Below, piece by piece: positions 16,968 through 25,719 of a DNA stretch of 64,000 bases. The position numbers and the translations under genes are program-made. Source of the DNA: Mesorhizobium_K quangtriensis (GTDB taxonomy: Bacteria > Pseudomonadota > Alphaproteobacteria > Rhizobiales > Rhizobiaceae); the NCBI RefSeq assembly GCF_040081925.1, contig NZ_JBEBMF010000003.1, forward strand, positions 434,001 to 498,000, written 5' to 3'. Within the stretch, counting starts at the first letter, position 1. Each line of letters opens with the position of its first letter. The notes under the pieces were generated by a model. That model ran no database searches and was not told the origin of the DNA. It was given only the letters and a program-made list of their open reading frames with translations.

Positions 16968-17747
16968 ATGGCTCTGCCAGACTTCAGCATGCGCCAGCTT
17001 TTGGAAGCTGGTGTTCACTTCGGCCACCAGACCCACCGCTGGAACCCGAAGATGGGCCCATACATTTATGGCGCCCGCAACAACATCCACATCATCGACC
17101 TCTCGCAGACCGTGCCGCTGCTGCATCAGGCTCTGAAGCAGGTTTCCGACACCGTCGCCAAGGGCGGCCGCGTTCTCTTCGTCGGCACCAAGCGTCAGGC
17201 GTCCGACATTGTCGCCGATGCGGCTCAGCGTTCGGCCCAGTACTACGTCAACTCCCGCTGGCTCGGCGGCATGCTGACGAACTGGAAGACGATCTCCAAC
17301 TCGATCGCCCGTCTGCGCAAGCTGGACGAGATCCTTTCCGGCGAAGGCGGCCAGGGCTTCACCAAGAAGGAGCGCCTGAACCTCGACCGCGAGCGCGAGA
17401 AGCTCGACAAGGCCCTCGGCGGCATCAAGGACATGGGCTCGACCCCCGACCTGATGTTCGTCGTCGACACCAACAAGGAAGCGATTGCGATCCTCGAGGC
17501 CAAGCGTCTCGGCATCCCGGTCGTCGCGATCATCGACTCCAACTGCGATCCGGACCTGATCGACTTCCCGATCCCCGGCAACGACGACGCGGCCCGCGCG
17601 ATCCAGCTTTACTGCGATCTGATCGCCAAAGCTGCCATCGACGGCATCGCCCGTCAGCAGGGCTCGTTCGGCGTCGATGTCGGCGCTTCGGTCGAAGCTC
17701 CGGTCGAGCCGACGCTCGGTGAAGTCGAAGCCAAGCCGGAAGCCTGA
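16968..17747 (+). CDS. rpsB: 30S ribosomal protein S2
   Basis: S2 binds the head-body junction of the 30S subunit. The 259-residue protein has the classic M-R-Q-L-L-E-A-G-V-H-F-G-H-Q start and the F-V-G-T-K-R and D-T-N-K-E-A-I-A signatures. Its C-terminal tail is Val/Glu-rich and slightly long, as in other alphaproteobacteria. A GGAAAGGAAC ribosome-binding site precedes the ATG. It is the first gene of the rpsB-tsf-pyrH-frr run and may be controlled by its hairpin leader. Confidence 0.99.
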   Translation: MALPDFSMRQLLEAGVHFGHQTHRWNPKMGPYIYGARNNIHIIDLSQTVPLLHQALKQVSDTVAKGGRVLFVGTKRQASDIVADAAQRSAQYYVNSRWLGGMLTNWKTISNSIARLRKLDEILSGEGGQGFTKKERLNLDREREKLDKALGGIKDMGSTPDLMFVVDTNKEAIAILEAKRLGIPVVAIIDSNCDPDLIDFPIPGNDDAARAIQLYCDLIAKAAIDGIARQQGSFGVDVGASVEAPVEPTLGEVEAKPEA

Positions 17748-17810
17748 TTTCCGGCTGAAATCTGGAGGCCGTCGCTTGGCCTTCAAACGAATATTTTAGG
17801 AATTGCCGTT

Positions 17811-17843
17811 CCGGAGCGCCATTGAGAACCGATGGTGCTCCGG
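17811..17843 (+). other. Strong hairpin between rpsB and tsf
   Basis: A 12-bp stem with one G-U pair (17811-17822 with 17832-17843) closes a 9-base loop, 23 bases upstream of tsf. There is no T-tract, so it is more likely a processing or attenuation element than a full terminator. A weaker 5-bp hairpin (17766-17782) lies just before it. Confidence 0.6.
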
Positions 17844-17866
17844 TCCGTTTCGAGAAAGAGGCAACG

Positions 17867-18790
17867 ATGAGCATTACCGCAGCGATGGTGAAGGAACTCC
17901 GCGAGCTTACCGGCGCGGGCATGATGGACTGCAAGGCAGCCCTGACCGAGACCAACGGCAACATGGAAGAGGCGGTCGATTGGCTGCGCAAGAAGGGCAT
18001 CTCGAAGGCCGACAAGAAGGCCGGCCGCACGGCCGCCGAGGGCTTGATCGGCGTCGATTCCGGTCTCCGCGAGGCGGTCGTGGTCGAGGTTAACTCCGAG
18101 ACCGACTTCGTTGCCCGCAACGACCAGTTCCAGGATCTCGTGCGCAACATCGCCAAGGTCGCGCTCGCTTTCGGCGGCGACCAGGCAAAGGTCGAGCACG
18201 AGAAGTATCCGGGCAACGAGAAGACGGTTGCTGAAGTGGTCAAGGATGCCGTCGGCACCATTGGCGAGAACATTTCTTTCCGCCGTGCAGCCAAGCTGTC
18301 GGTCTCGCAGGGCGCCGTCGCGACCTACGTGCACAACGCGGTTGCCGATGGCCTCGGCAAGCTCGGCGTGCTCGTGGCCGTCGAGACATCCGGCAACGCC
18401 GAGGCTGCCAACGCCATCGCGCGTCAGGTCGCCATGCACGTCGCCGCGACCAACCCGATGTCGCTCGACGTCGATGCTCTGGACCCGGCAGCGGTAGAGC
18501 GTGAGAAGGCGATCTTCTCCGATCAGGCGCGTCAGTCGGGCAAGCCGGAGAACATCATCGAGAAGATGGTCGAGGGTCGTCTGCGCAAGTTCTACGAGGA
18601 AGTCGTGCTCCTGAAGCAGGCCTTCGTGCTCAATCCCGACATTACCGTCGAGAAGGCCCTGAAGGATGCCGAGAAGGAGATCGGCGCGCCGGCGAAACTC
18701 ACTGGCTTCGTCCGTTTCGCGTTGGGCGAGGGCATCGAGAAGGAAGTCTCCGACTTCGCGGCGGAAGTCGCCGCCACGGTCAAAAAGTAA
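17867..18790 (+). CDS. tsf: Translation elongation factor Ts
   Basis: EF-Ts is the guanine nucleotide exchange factor for EF-Tu. The 307-residue protein opens with a UBA-like domain (L-R-E-L-T-G-A-G-M-M-D-C-K-A-A-L) and has the E-T-D-F-V-A-R-N motif near residue 80, whose Asp-Phe pair inserts into EF-Tu. The ATG at 17867 follows an AGAAAGAGG ribosome-binding site. An earlier in-frame start would fall in the hairpin region. It is followed by a 13-bp GC-rich hairpin before pyrH. Confidence 0.99.
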   Translation: MSITAAMVKELRELTGAGMMDCKAALTETNGNMEEAVDWLRKKGISKADKKAGRTAAEGLIGVDSGLREAVVVEVNSETDFVARNDQFQDLVRNIAKVALAFGGDQAKVEHEKYPGNEKTVAEVVKDAVGTIGENISFRRAAKLSVSQGAVATYVHNAVADGLGKLGVLVAVETSGNAEAANAIARQVAMHVAATNPMSLDVDALDPAAVEREKAIFSDQARQSGKPENIIEKMVEGRLRKFYEEVVLLKQAFVLNPDITVEKALKDAEKEIGAPAKLTGFVRFALGEGIEKEVSDFAAEVAATVKK

Positions 18791-18832
18791 CGCGGCATCA
18801 ACCGCTTCTAGGCCGTTTCGGACTCTGAAACT

Positions 18833-18864
18833 GAAGGGCGCCGCGTGACATCGCGGCGCCCTTC
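18833..18864 (+). terminator. Terminator-like hairpin after tsf
   Basis: A perfect 13-bp stem (18833-18845 with 18852-18864) closes a 6-base loop, 42 bases after the tsf stop. The trailing sequence is GTGTATC, not a T-run, so termination may be partial and may uncouple rpsB-tsf from pyrH. Confidence 0.6.
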
Positions 18865-18909
18865 GTGTATCGCAACCCGGCGCAGCGGCCCACCATCCAC
18901 GAGGAACCC

Positions 18910-19629
18910 ATGACGGCAAAGCCCCGATACCGACGTGTCCTCCTCAAGGCATCGGGCGAGGCCCTGATGGGAGAGCAGCATTTCGGCATCGATGTCTCGG
19001 TCGTCGATCGCATAGCAGCCGACATTGCCGAGGCCCGCGCCATGGGGATCGAAGTCGGCGTCGTCATCGGCGGCGGCAATATCTTCCGCGGCGTTGCCGT
19101 TGCCTCCAAGGGCGGCGACCGCGTTACCGGCGACCACATGGGCATGCTTGCCACGGTTATCAATTCGCTGGCGTTGCGCACCTCGTTGGTGAAACTCGGC
19201 GTCGACGCGGTCGTGCTGTCGGCGATCGCCATGCCGGAACTCTGCGAGAGCTTCTCGCAGCGCCAGGCGACGGCCTACATGGATCAAGGCAAGGTCGTTA
19301 TCTTCGCAGGCGGCACCGGCAACCCGTTCTTCACAACCGATTCGGCAGCCGCGCTGCGTGCGGCGGAAATCGGCGCGGATGCTCTGTTCAAGGGTACGCA
19401 GGTGGACGGAGTCTATTCGGCCGACCCCAAGAAAGACCCGAAGGCGACCCGTTACGAGCAGATCACCCATGGGGAAGTGATCGCGAAGGGCCTGTCCATC
19501 ATGGACACAGCGGCAATCGCGCTTGCGCGTGAAAACCACATTCCGATAATCGTCTACTCGATCCATGAGCAGGGCGGTTTCGGAGAAATCCTGCGTGGCG
19601 GCGGTCGTTGCACCGTCGTGGCGGATTAA
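18910..19629 (+). CDS. pyrH: UMP kinase
   Basis: PyrH phosphorylates UMP to UDP in pyrimidine nucleotide synthesis. The 239-residue protein belongs to the amino-acid kinase fold, with L-K-A-S-G-E-A-L near the N-terminus and V-I-G-G-G-N-I-F-R-G near residue 55 for phosphate binding. The G-T-Q-V-D-G-V-Y-S-A-D-P-K segment is the nucleotide-binding part. ATG 18910 has a GAGGAA ribosome-binding site just upstream. It is followed 38 bases later by frr, the usual partner. Confidence 0.98.
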   Translation: MTAKPRYRRVLLKASGEALMGEQHFGIDVSVVDRIAADIAEARAMGIEVGVVIGGGNIFRGVAVASKGGDRVTGDHMGMLATVINSLALRTSLVKLGVDAVVLSAIAMPELCESFSQRQATAYMDQGKVVIFAGGTGNPFFTTDSAAALRAAEIGADALFKGTQVDGVYSADPKKDPKATRYEQITHGEVIAKGLSIMDTAAIALARENHIPIIVYSIHEQGGFGEILRGGGRCTVVAD

Positions 19630-19667
19630 GAACAAGAACCGAACGGCAAGAGTTCGAGGAGACGAAC

Positions 19668-20225
19668 ATGGCAAACGGAGATTTCGAGGATATCCATCGA
19701 CGCATGGATGGGGCGATCAACGCCTTCAAGCATGACATCGCTTCGCTGCGCACGGGGCGCGCCTCCAGCAACCTTTTGGACGCGGTTGTGGTGAAGGCAT
19801 ACGGGTCGGATATGCCGCTGAACCAGGTGGCGAACGTTACCGTGCCGGAGCCGCGCATGATCTCGGTCAACGTGTGGGATAAGTCCCTCGTCAGCGCGGT
19901 CGATCGCTCGATTCGCGAGGCGAATCTGGGCTTCAACCCGATCGTCGACGGCGTGAATTTGCGCATTCCTCTGCCAGAACTGAACGAGCAGCGCCGCAAG
20001 GAACTGGTGAAGGTCGCTCACGGCTATGCCGAGAACGCACGAGTGGCCATCCGCCATGTCCGCCGTGACGGTATGGACTTCCTGAAAAAGGCCGAGAAGG
20101 ATGGCGACATCGGCGAAGACGATCATCGGCGGGAATCGGACAGGGTCCAGAAGCTGACAGATGAGACGATTTCCTCGATTGACCGCTTGCTGGCCGACAA
20201 GGAAGCCGAGATCATGCAGGTTTGA
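19668..20225 (+). CDS. frr: Ribosome recycling factor
   Basis: RRF splits post-termination ribosomes together with EF-G. The 185-residue protein is the expected length. It has the long helical bundle, with the T-G-R-A-S segment near residue 30, V-R-H-V-R-R-D-G near 130, and a C-terminal A-D-K-E-A-E-I-M block. ATG 19668 has a GAGGAGA ribosome-binding site. Upstream in-frame codons overlap the end of pyrH and were not used. Confidence 0.98.
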   Translation: MANGDFEDIHRRMDGAINAFKHDIASLRTGRASSNLLDAVVVKAYGSDMPLNQVANVTVPEPRMISVNVWDKSLVSAVDRSIREANLGFNPIVDGVNLRIPLPELNEQRRKELVKVAHGYAENARVAIRHVRRDGMDFLKKAEKDGDIGEDDHRRESDRVQKLTDETISSIDRLLADKEAEIMQV

Positions 20226-20273
20226 GAAACCTGCTTTGTTGTCCCTGCGCGTGGCGGGGATGAAAGAGACGAG

Positions 20274-21005
20274 ATGACGACGCCCGAGCATGTCGCGATC
20301 ATCATGGATGGCAACGGCCGTTGGGCAAAGGCGCGCGGATTGCCCCGTGTTGCAGGCCATCGGGCAGGCGTCGAGGCGCTGCGAAAGGCCGTGCGCGCCG
20401 CCGGCGATGCCGGGGTGTCCTGGCTGACCGTCTACGCCTTCTCGTCCGAAAACTGGTCGCGCCCCAAGACCGAGGTCAGCGACCTCATGGGCCTGTTGAA
20501 GCTCTTCATCCGCCGCGATTTGGCTGAATTGCACCACAGCGGCGTCCGGGTGAGGATCATCGGTGAGCGGGAGGGCCTCGCTCCCGACATCGCGGCACTG
20601 CTCGAAGAGGCAGAGACGCTGACCGCTTCCAATCGTGCACTGAACCTTGTGATCGCCTTCAACTATGGGGGCAGGGATGAGATCGTGCGGGCTGCGCGAA
20701 GAATCGCAGAGGCAGCAGTCAAAGGCGAACTGGATCCGGCAAACCTGACGTCTGAAGGGTTCGCCGACTTCCTGGACACATCGGGCATACCCGACCCCGA
20801 TCTCGTCATCCGCACCAGCGGCGAACAGCGCATCTCCAACTTCCTGCCCTGGCAGTCGGCCTACAGCGAATTCGTCTTCCTGTCCTGCTTCTGGCCCGAT
20901 TTCACGCGGGAGCACTTTGCCGAGTCATTGCGACAGTATGCGGCGCGCGAGAGGCGCTTCGGAGCCACGGTTGCCGAAAGCGTTCCCGCAGGTGTCGCAT
21001 CGTGA
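20274..21005 (+). CDS. uppS: Isoprenyl transferase (undecaprenyl diphosphate synthase)
   Basis: UppS makes the C55 lipid carrier for peptidoglycan and O-antigen from FPP and IPP. The 243-residue protein opens with I-I-M-D12-G-N-G-R-W, where Asp12 is the catalytic metal-binding residue. It also has Y-A-F-S-S-E-N-W and the R-T-S-G-E-x-R-x-S-N-F-L-x-W-Q motif that binds IPP. It overlaps cdsA by 4 bases, so the two are translationally coupled. Confidence 0.98.
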   Translation: MTTPEHVAIIMDGNGRWAKARGLPRVAGHRAGVEALRKAVRAAGDAGVSWLTVYAFSSENWSRPKTEVSDLMGLLKLFIRRDLAELHHSGVRVRIIGEREGLAPDIAALLEEAETLTASNRALNLVIAFNYGGRDEIVRAARRIAEAAVKGELDPANLTSEGFADFLDTSGIPDPDLVIRTSGEQRISNFLPWQSAYSEFVFLSCFWPDFTREHFAESLRQYAARERRFGATVAESVPAGVAS

Positions 21006-21844
21006 CGGGTTCGGCTTCCTCCGGACGCATGAGCAACCTCCAGCTCAGGATCATTTCGGCCATCGTCCTTGCGGTGGTCGTCTTGGCTATCACCTTTGTG
21101 GGCGGTCTGCCGTTCCGGTTGCTAGCGGCGGCCATTGCAGGCGCGATGTTCTACGAATGGTGCGCCATGTCACGGACCGAGGGTAACGCCCGGCAGAAGT
21201 TCGTCGCTGCAGCCTTTCTCGCCGCCATCATGCTTGGAGCGATACTTGGCTATTCGTCGTTAAGCCTTCTGATCCTGCTCGCATTTTCGACAATGCTGAG
21301 CGCCGTGGAAGGTCGCCTTTCCGGCCAGAATTTATGGGTCCCCGCGGGTCTGCTTTACTGTGGCCTCTCGGGCATCTCGCTGGCTGCCCTGCGCGGCGTT
21401 GATACGGCAGGCCTGACCGCCATCCTGTTCCTGTTCGCCGTGGTCTGGGCGACGGACATTTGCGCGTATTTCGTCGGCCGCTCGGTGGGCGGCCCCAAAC
21501 TCGCTCCTGCGATCTCTCCCGGCAAGACGCGAAGCGGCGCAATCGGCGGCATCGTCGGTGGAGTTCTGGCAGGGTTGGCGGTCGGGCTCTACGCCGGCCT
21601 CGCCAATCTGTTTCTGATCGCGCTGGTGGCATTTCTGCTGTCGGTCGTCTCGCAGGCCGGCGATCTGTTCGAATCATGGGTCAAACGACGCCATGGCGTG
21701 AAGGATTCGGGCAATCTCATACCCGGCCACGGCGGCGTCATGGACCGTGTTGACGGTCTTGTCGTTGCCGCCTTTGTCCTCTTTGCCGTGGGTGCGATTC
21801 TCGGCGGCGCAGACAACCCCGCGCAAGCTTTGTTTGCGAACTGA
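21002..21844 (+). CDS. cdsA: Phosphatidate cytidylyltransferase
   Basis: CdsA makes CDP-diacylglycerol, the branch point of phospholipid synthesis, in the inner membrane. The 280-residue protein has about eight hydrophobic segments and the full CTP-transferase signature near the C-terminus, S-W-V-K-R-R followed by K-D, then P-G-H-G-G-V-M-D-R. It is coupled to uppS. In many alphaproteobacteria the next gene is dxr; here it is rseP after an 84-base gap with one small hairpin (21877-21890). Confidence 0.97.
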   Translation: MTGSASSGRMSNLQLRIISAIVLAVVVLAITFVGGLPFRLLAAAIAGAMFYEWCAMSRTEGNARQKFVAAAFLAAIMLGAILGYSSLSLLILLAFSTMLSAVEGRLSGQNLWVPAGLLYCGLSGISLAALRGVDTAGLTAILFLFAVVWATDICAYFVGRSVGGPKLAPAISPGKTRSGAIGGIVGGVLAGLAVGLYAGLANLFLIALVAFLLSVVSQAGDLFESWVKRRHGVKDSGNLIPGHGGVMDRVDGLVVAAFVLFAVGAILGGADNPAQALFAN

Positions 21845-21928
21845 ATGTCGGGCATGACTGCGCATGCCACGGATTCGCCCGTATTCGGGCCACACTGGCC
21901 GCTGCGCTACGACGTCTGAGGGAACGAT

Positions 21929-23068
21929 TTGAGCGAGACCTTGTCCACATTTCTTGGTGCCGACAGCCTTTTGGTCGGCACCCTCATCCCGTTCCTTTTC
22001 GTGCTCACGGTGGTCGTCTTCGTTCACGAGATGGGCCACTATCTCGTTGGCCGCTGGTGCGGCATCGGCGTCCATGCGTTCTCGATCGGTTTCGGGCCGG
22101 AACTTGTCGGCTTCAACGACCGTCACGGCACGCGCTGGAAGCTCTCCGCGATTCCGCTTGGCGGCTACGTTAAGTTTGTGGGCGACATTAACGCCACCAG
22201 CACCCCCGACGCGGGTGAGATAGACAAGCTGACGGCCGAGGAAAAAAAGGTCGCGTTTCACACGCAAGCGGTCTGGAAGCGTGCGCTGACGGTATTCGCC
22301 GGACCCGCGTTCAATTTCCTGCTCACCATCGCGGTTTTCGCCGTGATGTTCTCGGTTTACGGCAAGGTCGTTTCCGATCCAGTCGTCGCGGAGGTTCGTG
22401 AGGGAAGCCCGGCCGCCGCCGCAGGCTTCATGCCAGGCGACCGCTTCGTCAGCGTGGACGGCACTCCCGTCGAATCATTCTCAGATGTCCAGCGCCTCGT
22501 GTCAGGTCGCGCCGGTGACCCGCTCGTTTTCGTCCTTGCCAGGGGCGAGGAAAAGATAACGGTCACCGCGACGCCCGAGATCATGGAGCAGACCGATGCG
22601 CTCGGAAACGTGATCAAGGTCGGCGTCATTGGTGTCGTCAGCACCCCCGAATCGGGCCAGCCGCGCGTCGTCACCTTCTCGCCAGGCGGTGCGCTGGTCG
22701 AAGCGGTGCGCGAGACCGGGCACATCGTCGTCCGCACCGGTCAATTCTTGAAACGCTTTGTCGTGGGGCGTGAGGACAAGTGCCAACTCGGCGGGCCGGT
22801 GAAGATCGCGGACATGGCCGGCAAGGCGGCAAAGCTCGGATTCGAGTGGCTGGTTCAATTGGTCGCGTTGCTTTCGGTGGGCATTGGCATCCTCAATCTG
22901 CTGCCCATTCCGCCTCTGGATGGAGGGCATCTCGTCTTCTACGGATTGGAGGCCATCAAGGGCCGTCCGGTCTCCGAGAGGGCCATGGAGGCCGTCTATC
23001 GTGTCGGCATGTTCCTTGTTCTGGGCTTCATGGCCTTCGTGTTCTGGAACGACCTCTTTGGATGTTGA
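21929..23068 (+). CDS. rseP: RIP metalloprotease RseP (site-2 protease)
   Basis: RseP cuts transmembrane substrates such as anti-sigma factors and signal-peptide remnants. The 379-residue protein has the zinc motif H33-E-M-G-H37 in its first membrane segment, a single PDZ domain (about 120-200), and the L-D-G-G-H motif near residue 331 that supplies the third zinc ligand. The start is TTG at 21929, with GAGGGAA upstream; no ATG fits as well. One PDZ rather than two is common in alphaproteobacteria. Confidence 0.96.
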   Translation: MSETLSTFLGADSLLVGTLIPFLFVLTVVVFVHEMGHYLVGRWCGIGVHAFSIGFGPELVGFNDRHGTRWKLSAIPLGGYVKFVGDINATSTPDAGEIDKLTAEEKKVAFHTQAVWKRALTVFAGPAFNFLLTIAVFAVMFSVYGKVVSDPVVAEVREGSPAAAAGFMPGDRFVSVDGTPVESFSDVQRLVSGRAGDPLVFVLARGEEKITVTATPEIMEQTDALGNVIKVGVIGVVSTPESGQPRVVTFSPGGALVEAVRETGHIVVRTGQFLKRFVVGREDKCQLGGPVKIADMAGKAAKLGFEWLVQLVALLSVGIGILNLLPIPPLDGGHLVFYGLEAIKGRPVSERAMEAVYRVGMFLVLGFMAFVFWNDLFGC

Positions 23069-23159
23069 AATCATGAACGAATTTGGCGTGCCTGCAGTAG
23101 GAATTGAGATCGCGTTTACCATGACGCGGGATATGCGTGACGCGAAAGCAACGCGGCTT

Positions 23160-23182
23160 GGTTAAGTAAACACAAATTAACC
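23160..23182. promoter_or_regulatory. Inverted repeat upstream of bamA
   Basis: GGTTAA (23160-23165) and TTAACC (23177-23182) form a perfect 6-bp dyad around 11 bases. It sits just upstream of a promoter-like pair. TTAA half-sites recall CtrA boxes, but the spacing is 11, not 7, so that reading is weak. Confidence 0.35.
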
Positions 23183-23189
23183 AGGAGCC

Positions 23190-23217
23190 TTGCTTGTGGG
23201 GGAAATCCGGTTATTAC
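23190..23217 (+). promoter_or_regulatory. Putative bamA promoter
   Basis: TTGCTT at 23190-23195 and TATTAC at 23212-23217 are 16 bases apart in the 223-base spacer between rseP and bamA. It would give bamA a leader of about 70 bases and a transcript independent of rseP. Confidence 0.35.
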
Positions 23218-23291
23218 GGTGAGAGAAATGCACCGCGACGTCCGGTTTTCTCGCCGTGGGGACTTCGAGAAAAAGGGTTTATAAGCATACA

Positions 23292-25655
23292 ATGAAGGCA
23301 GCATCCGGGTTCTTTAGCGCCGCTTCGGCGGTAGCATTGTCTGCGGCCTTGACTGTGCCTGGCGCATTGGTGGCGCAGTTTGCAGTGGTGTCCGTTGCGC
23401 AGGCAGCAGTCGTTTCCTCGATTGAGGTTCGCGGGAATCAGCGTGTCGATGCGCAGACGATCCGCGAATATCTGACCATCAAGCCCGGCCGCAATTTCTC
23501 GGCGGCCGACATCGACGAGTCGGTGAAGGCCCTTTTCAGCACCGGTCTGTTTTCTGACGTGAGCGTGAACCAGGTTGGGGGAACGCTGGTTGTCCAGGTC
23601 TCCGAATATCAGGTGGTCAATCAGGTCCTGTTCCAGGGCAACAAGAAGATCAAGGACGCTCAGCTCACGCTGACGGTCCAGTTGAAGCCGCGCGCGACTT
23701 TTTCGCCCGACCAGATGGAGGCCGACGCGGAGGCCATTCGGCAGGCCTATTCCGTTATCGGCCGCGACGACGCGACCGTGAACGCCCGGACCATCGATCT
23801 TGGAGACAACCGCGTCAACGTCGTGTTCGAGATCAACGAGGGTGGTCGCACCAAGATCAAGAACGTCAACTTTGTCGGCAATCAGGCCTTCAGCGCTCGC
23901 CGCCTTTCGGATGTCGTCTCAACAAAGAAGTCGACGGTCCTGTCTTTCGTCCTGCGCGACGACATCTATGCGGAAGATCGGTTGAAGGCCGACGAGGAGG
24001 CGCTACGTCGCTTCTACTTCAACCGCGGCTATGCCGACTTCCAGGTCGTGTCGGCGTTCGGCGAGCTTGATGAGGCGACCAACGAATACACGGTCACCTT
24101 CACCATCGATGAAGGCCAGCGCTACACCTTCAGCGACATCACTGTCGACAGCACTCTCCCCGATGTACCGGGCGAGACGCTGTTGCCGCTGGTCGAAACG
24201 AAGCCGGGCGACGTCTACAACGCCAAGAACATCGAAGACTCGATCATCAAGCTCACCGAGAATCTGGCCGGCATGGGTTACGCGTTCGCGCAGGTGACGC
24301 CGCGCGGTGATCGCAATTTCGAAAACCGCACGATTTCGGTTACCTATGCGATCGATCAGGGCGCCAAGGCCTATGTCGAGCGCATCGAGATTCGCGGCAA
24401 CACGCGAACCCGCGACTACGTCATCCGTCGCGAGTTCGAGGTCAGCGAAGGCGATGCGTTCAATCAGGTTCTGATCCAGCGCGCCAAGCGCCGGCTGGAA
24501 GCTCTTGGCTTCTTCGAGACGGTCGAGGTTTCGACTGCGCCCGGCTCGGAAGCCGACCAGGTGGTTCTGGTCGTGGATCTCGTCGAGAAGTCGACCGGTG
24601 AGTTCTCCATCGGCGCTGGTTATACGACGGGCGGTGAATCGCCCGGTGCGCAGCTCGAAGGCTCGATCAGCGAAAAGAACTTCCTCGGCCGTGGCCAGTT
24701 CATCAAGCTGTCGGCCGGCGGCGGTGCCGACACACGCAACTACCAGCTTTCGTTCACCGAGCCCTACTTCCTCGGCCGGCGCATCGCCGCCGGTTTCGAC
24801 GTCTACTACCGTACCCGCAACTACGATCAGTATGACAGCACGACCACCGGCGGCACGATCCGCTTCGGCCTGCCGATCACCGAGAACTTGACGACACAGC
24901 TCGCCTACAACCTGTCTCAAGAAGAATACAATCTTGACGACAGCTGTACCGACATCTCGGTCCCTGCATATTGCGGTGTATCATTGGCTATCGTTGATGC
25001 CGTGCAAAACAGCCCATGGCTAAAGTCGTCCGTCTCTGCTGGTCTGGTCTACAACACCATCGACAACATGCAGAGCCCGCATTCCGGGATCTACGCGGCT
25101 GCTATCCTTGAGGTCGCTGGCCTCGGCGGTGACGCTCAGTTCGTGAAGGGGACGGCACGCGCAACATACTACCAGACCCTGTCCGAGGAATTGGATGTCG
25201 TCGGACTGGTCAGCGGCGGTGCTGGACACGTTTATGCCTGGGATAATGACGGCCTGCGCGTGTTTGATCACTTCCAAAGCAACGATCGCATGATCCGCGG
25301 CTTCAAGTATGGTGGCATTGGCCCCTACGATGCTGACGGAGACAATGATCATCTCGGCGGCACGACCTACTTCAATGCCTCCGTGGAAACGCAGTTCCCG
25401 ATGCCGATCGTTCCAGAAAGCCTCGGCCTGCGCGGCGCGCTTTTTGCCGATGCGGCAACGCTTTATGGCAACGACATCAGCATGGCAGGTGTGGATGTTC
25501 AGGGCGCGGGCATGGAATGGCGTGCTTCGGTTGGCGCCGGCCTTATCTGGGCCTCGCCGTTCGGCCCGATCCGCGTTGACTATGCAATCCCGGTCGTCAA
25601 GCAGGACCAGGACGAAGTGCAGGAATTCAACTTCGGCATGTCCACCCGCTTCTAG
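23292..25655 (+). CDS. bamA: Outer membrane protein assembly factor BamA
   Basis: BamA is the essential outer-membrane insertase. The 787-residue protein has a long signal peptide (cleavage near residue 36, A-Q-A), five POTRA repeats (about 40-405) and a 16-strand barrel. The loop-6 motif appears as I-R-G-F in the C-terminal third and the protein ends in Phe, as outer membrane proteins do. An upstream in-frame GTG at 23256 would add 12 residues before the signal peptide, so ATG 23292 was preferred. No skp gene follows. Confidence 0.97.
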   Translation: MKAASGFFSAASAVALSAALTVPGALVAQFAVVSVAQAAVVSSIEVRGNQRVDAQTIREYLTIKPGRNFSAADIDESVKALFSTGLFSDVSVNQVGGTLVVQVSEYQVVNQVLFQGNKKIKDAQLTLTVQLKPRATFSPDQMEADAEAIRQAYSVIGRDDATVNARTIDLGDNRVNVVFEINEGGRTKIKNVNFVGNQAFSARRLSDVVSTKKSTVLSFVLRDDIYAEDRLKADEEALRRFYFNRGYADFQVVSAFGELDEATNEYTVTFTIDEGQRYTFSDITVDSTLPDVPGETLLPLVETKPGDVYNAKNIEDSIIKLTENLAGMGYAFAQVTPRGDRNFENRTISVTYAIDQGAKAYVERIEIRGNTRTRDYVIRREFEVSEGDAFNQVLIQRAKRRLEALGFFETVEVSTAPGSEADQVVLVVDLVEKSTGEFSIGAGYTTGGESPGAQLEGSISEKNFLGRGQFIKLSAGGGADTRNYQLSFTEPYFLGRRIAAGFDVYYRTRNYDQYDSTTTGGTIRFGLPITENLTTQLAYNLSQEEYNLDDSCTDISVPAYCGVSLAIVDAVQNSPWLKSSVSAGLVYNTIDNMQSPHSGIYAAAILEVAGLGGDAQFVKGTARATYYQTLSEELDVVGLVSGGAGHVYAWDNDGLRVFDHFQSNDRMIRGFKYGGIGPYDADGDNDHLGGTTYFNASVETQFPMPIVPESLGLRGALFADAATLYGNDISMAGVDVQGAGMEWRASVGAGLIWASPFGPIRVDYAIPVVKQDQDEVQEFNFGMSTRF

Positions 25656-25671
25656 CGTCGTGGATGCCTTT

Positions 25672-25693
25672 GTCCCGGCTGCATGGCCGGGAC
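25672..25693 (+). other. Hairpin between bamA and lpxD
   Basis: GTCCCGGC and GCCGGGAC form an 8-bp stem around a 6-base loop, 16 bases after the bamA stop. No T-run follows, so it may mark mRNA processing or partial termination rather than a full stop. Confidence 0.45.
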
Positions 25694-25719
25694 GTGGCTA
25701 ATCTGGATACCCAAATCGC

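Noticed and set aside
16785..17786. 333-codon minus-strand frame across rpsB and its leader
   Set aside because: It is a shadow of rpsB codons and also covers the leader hairpins. No family features are seen.
23073..23165. 30-codon frame just after rseP
   Set aside because: It has no clear ribosome-binding site or family and overlaps the bamA upstream dyad. It is most likely chance.
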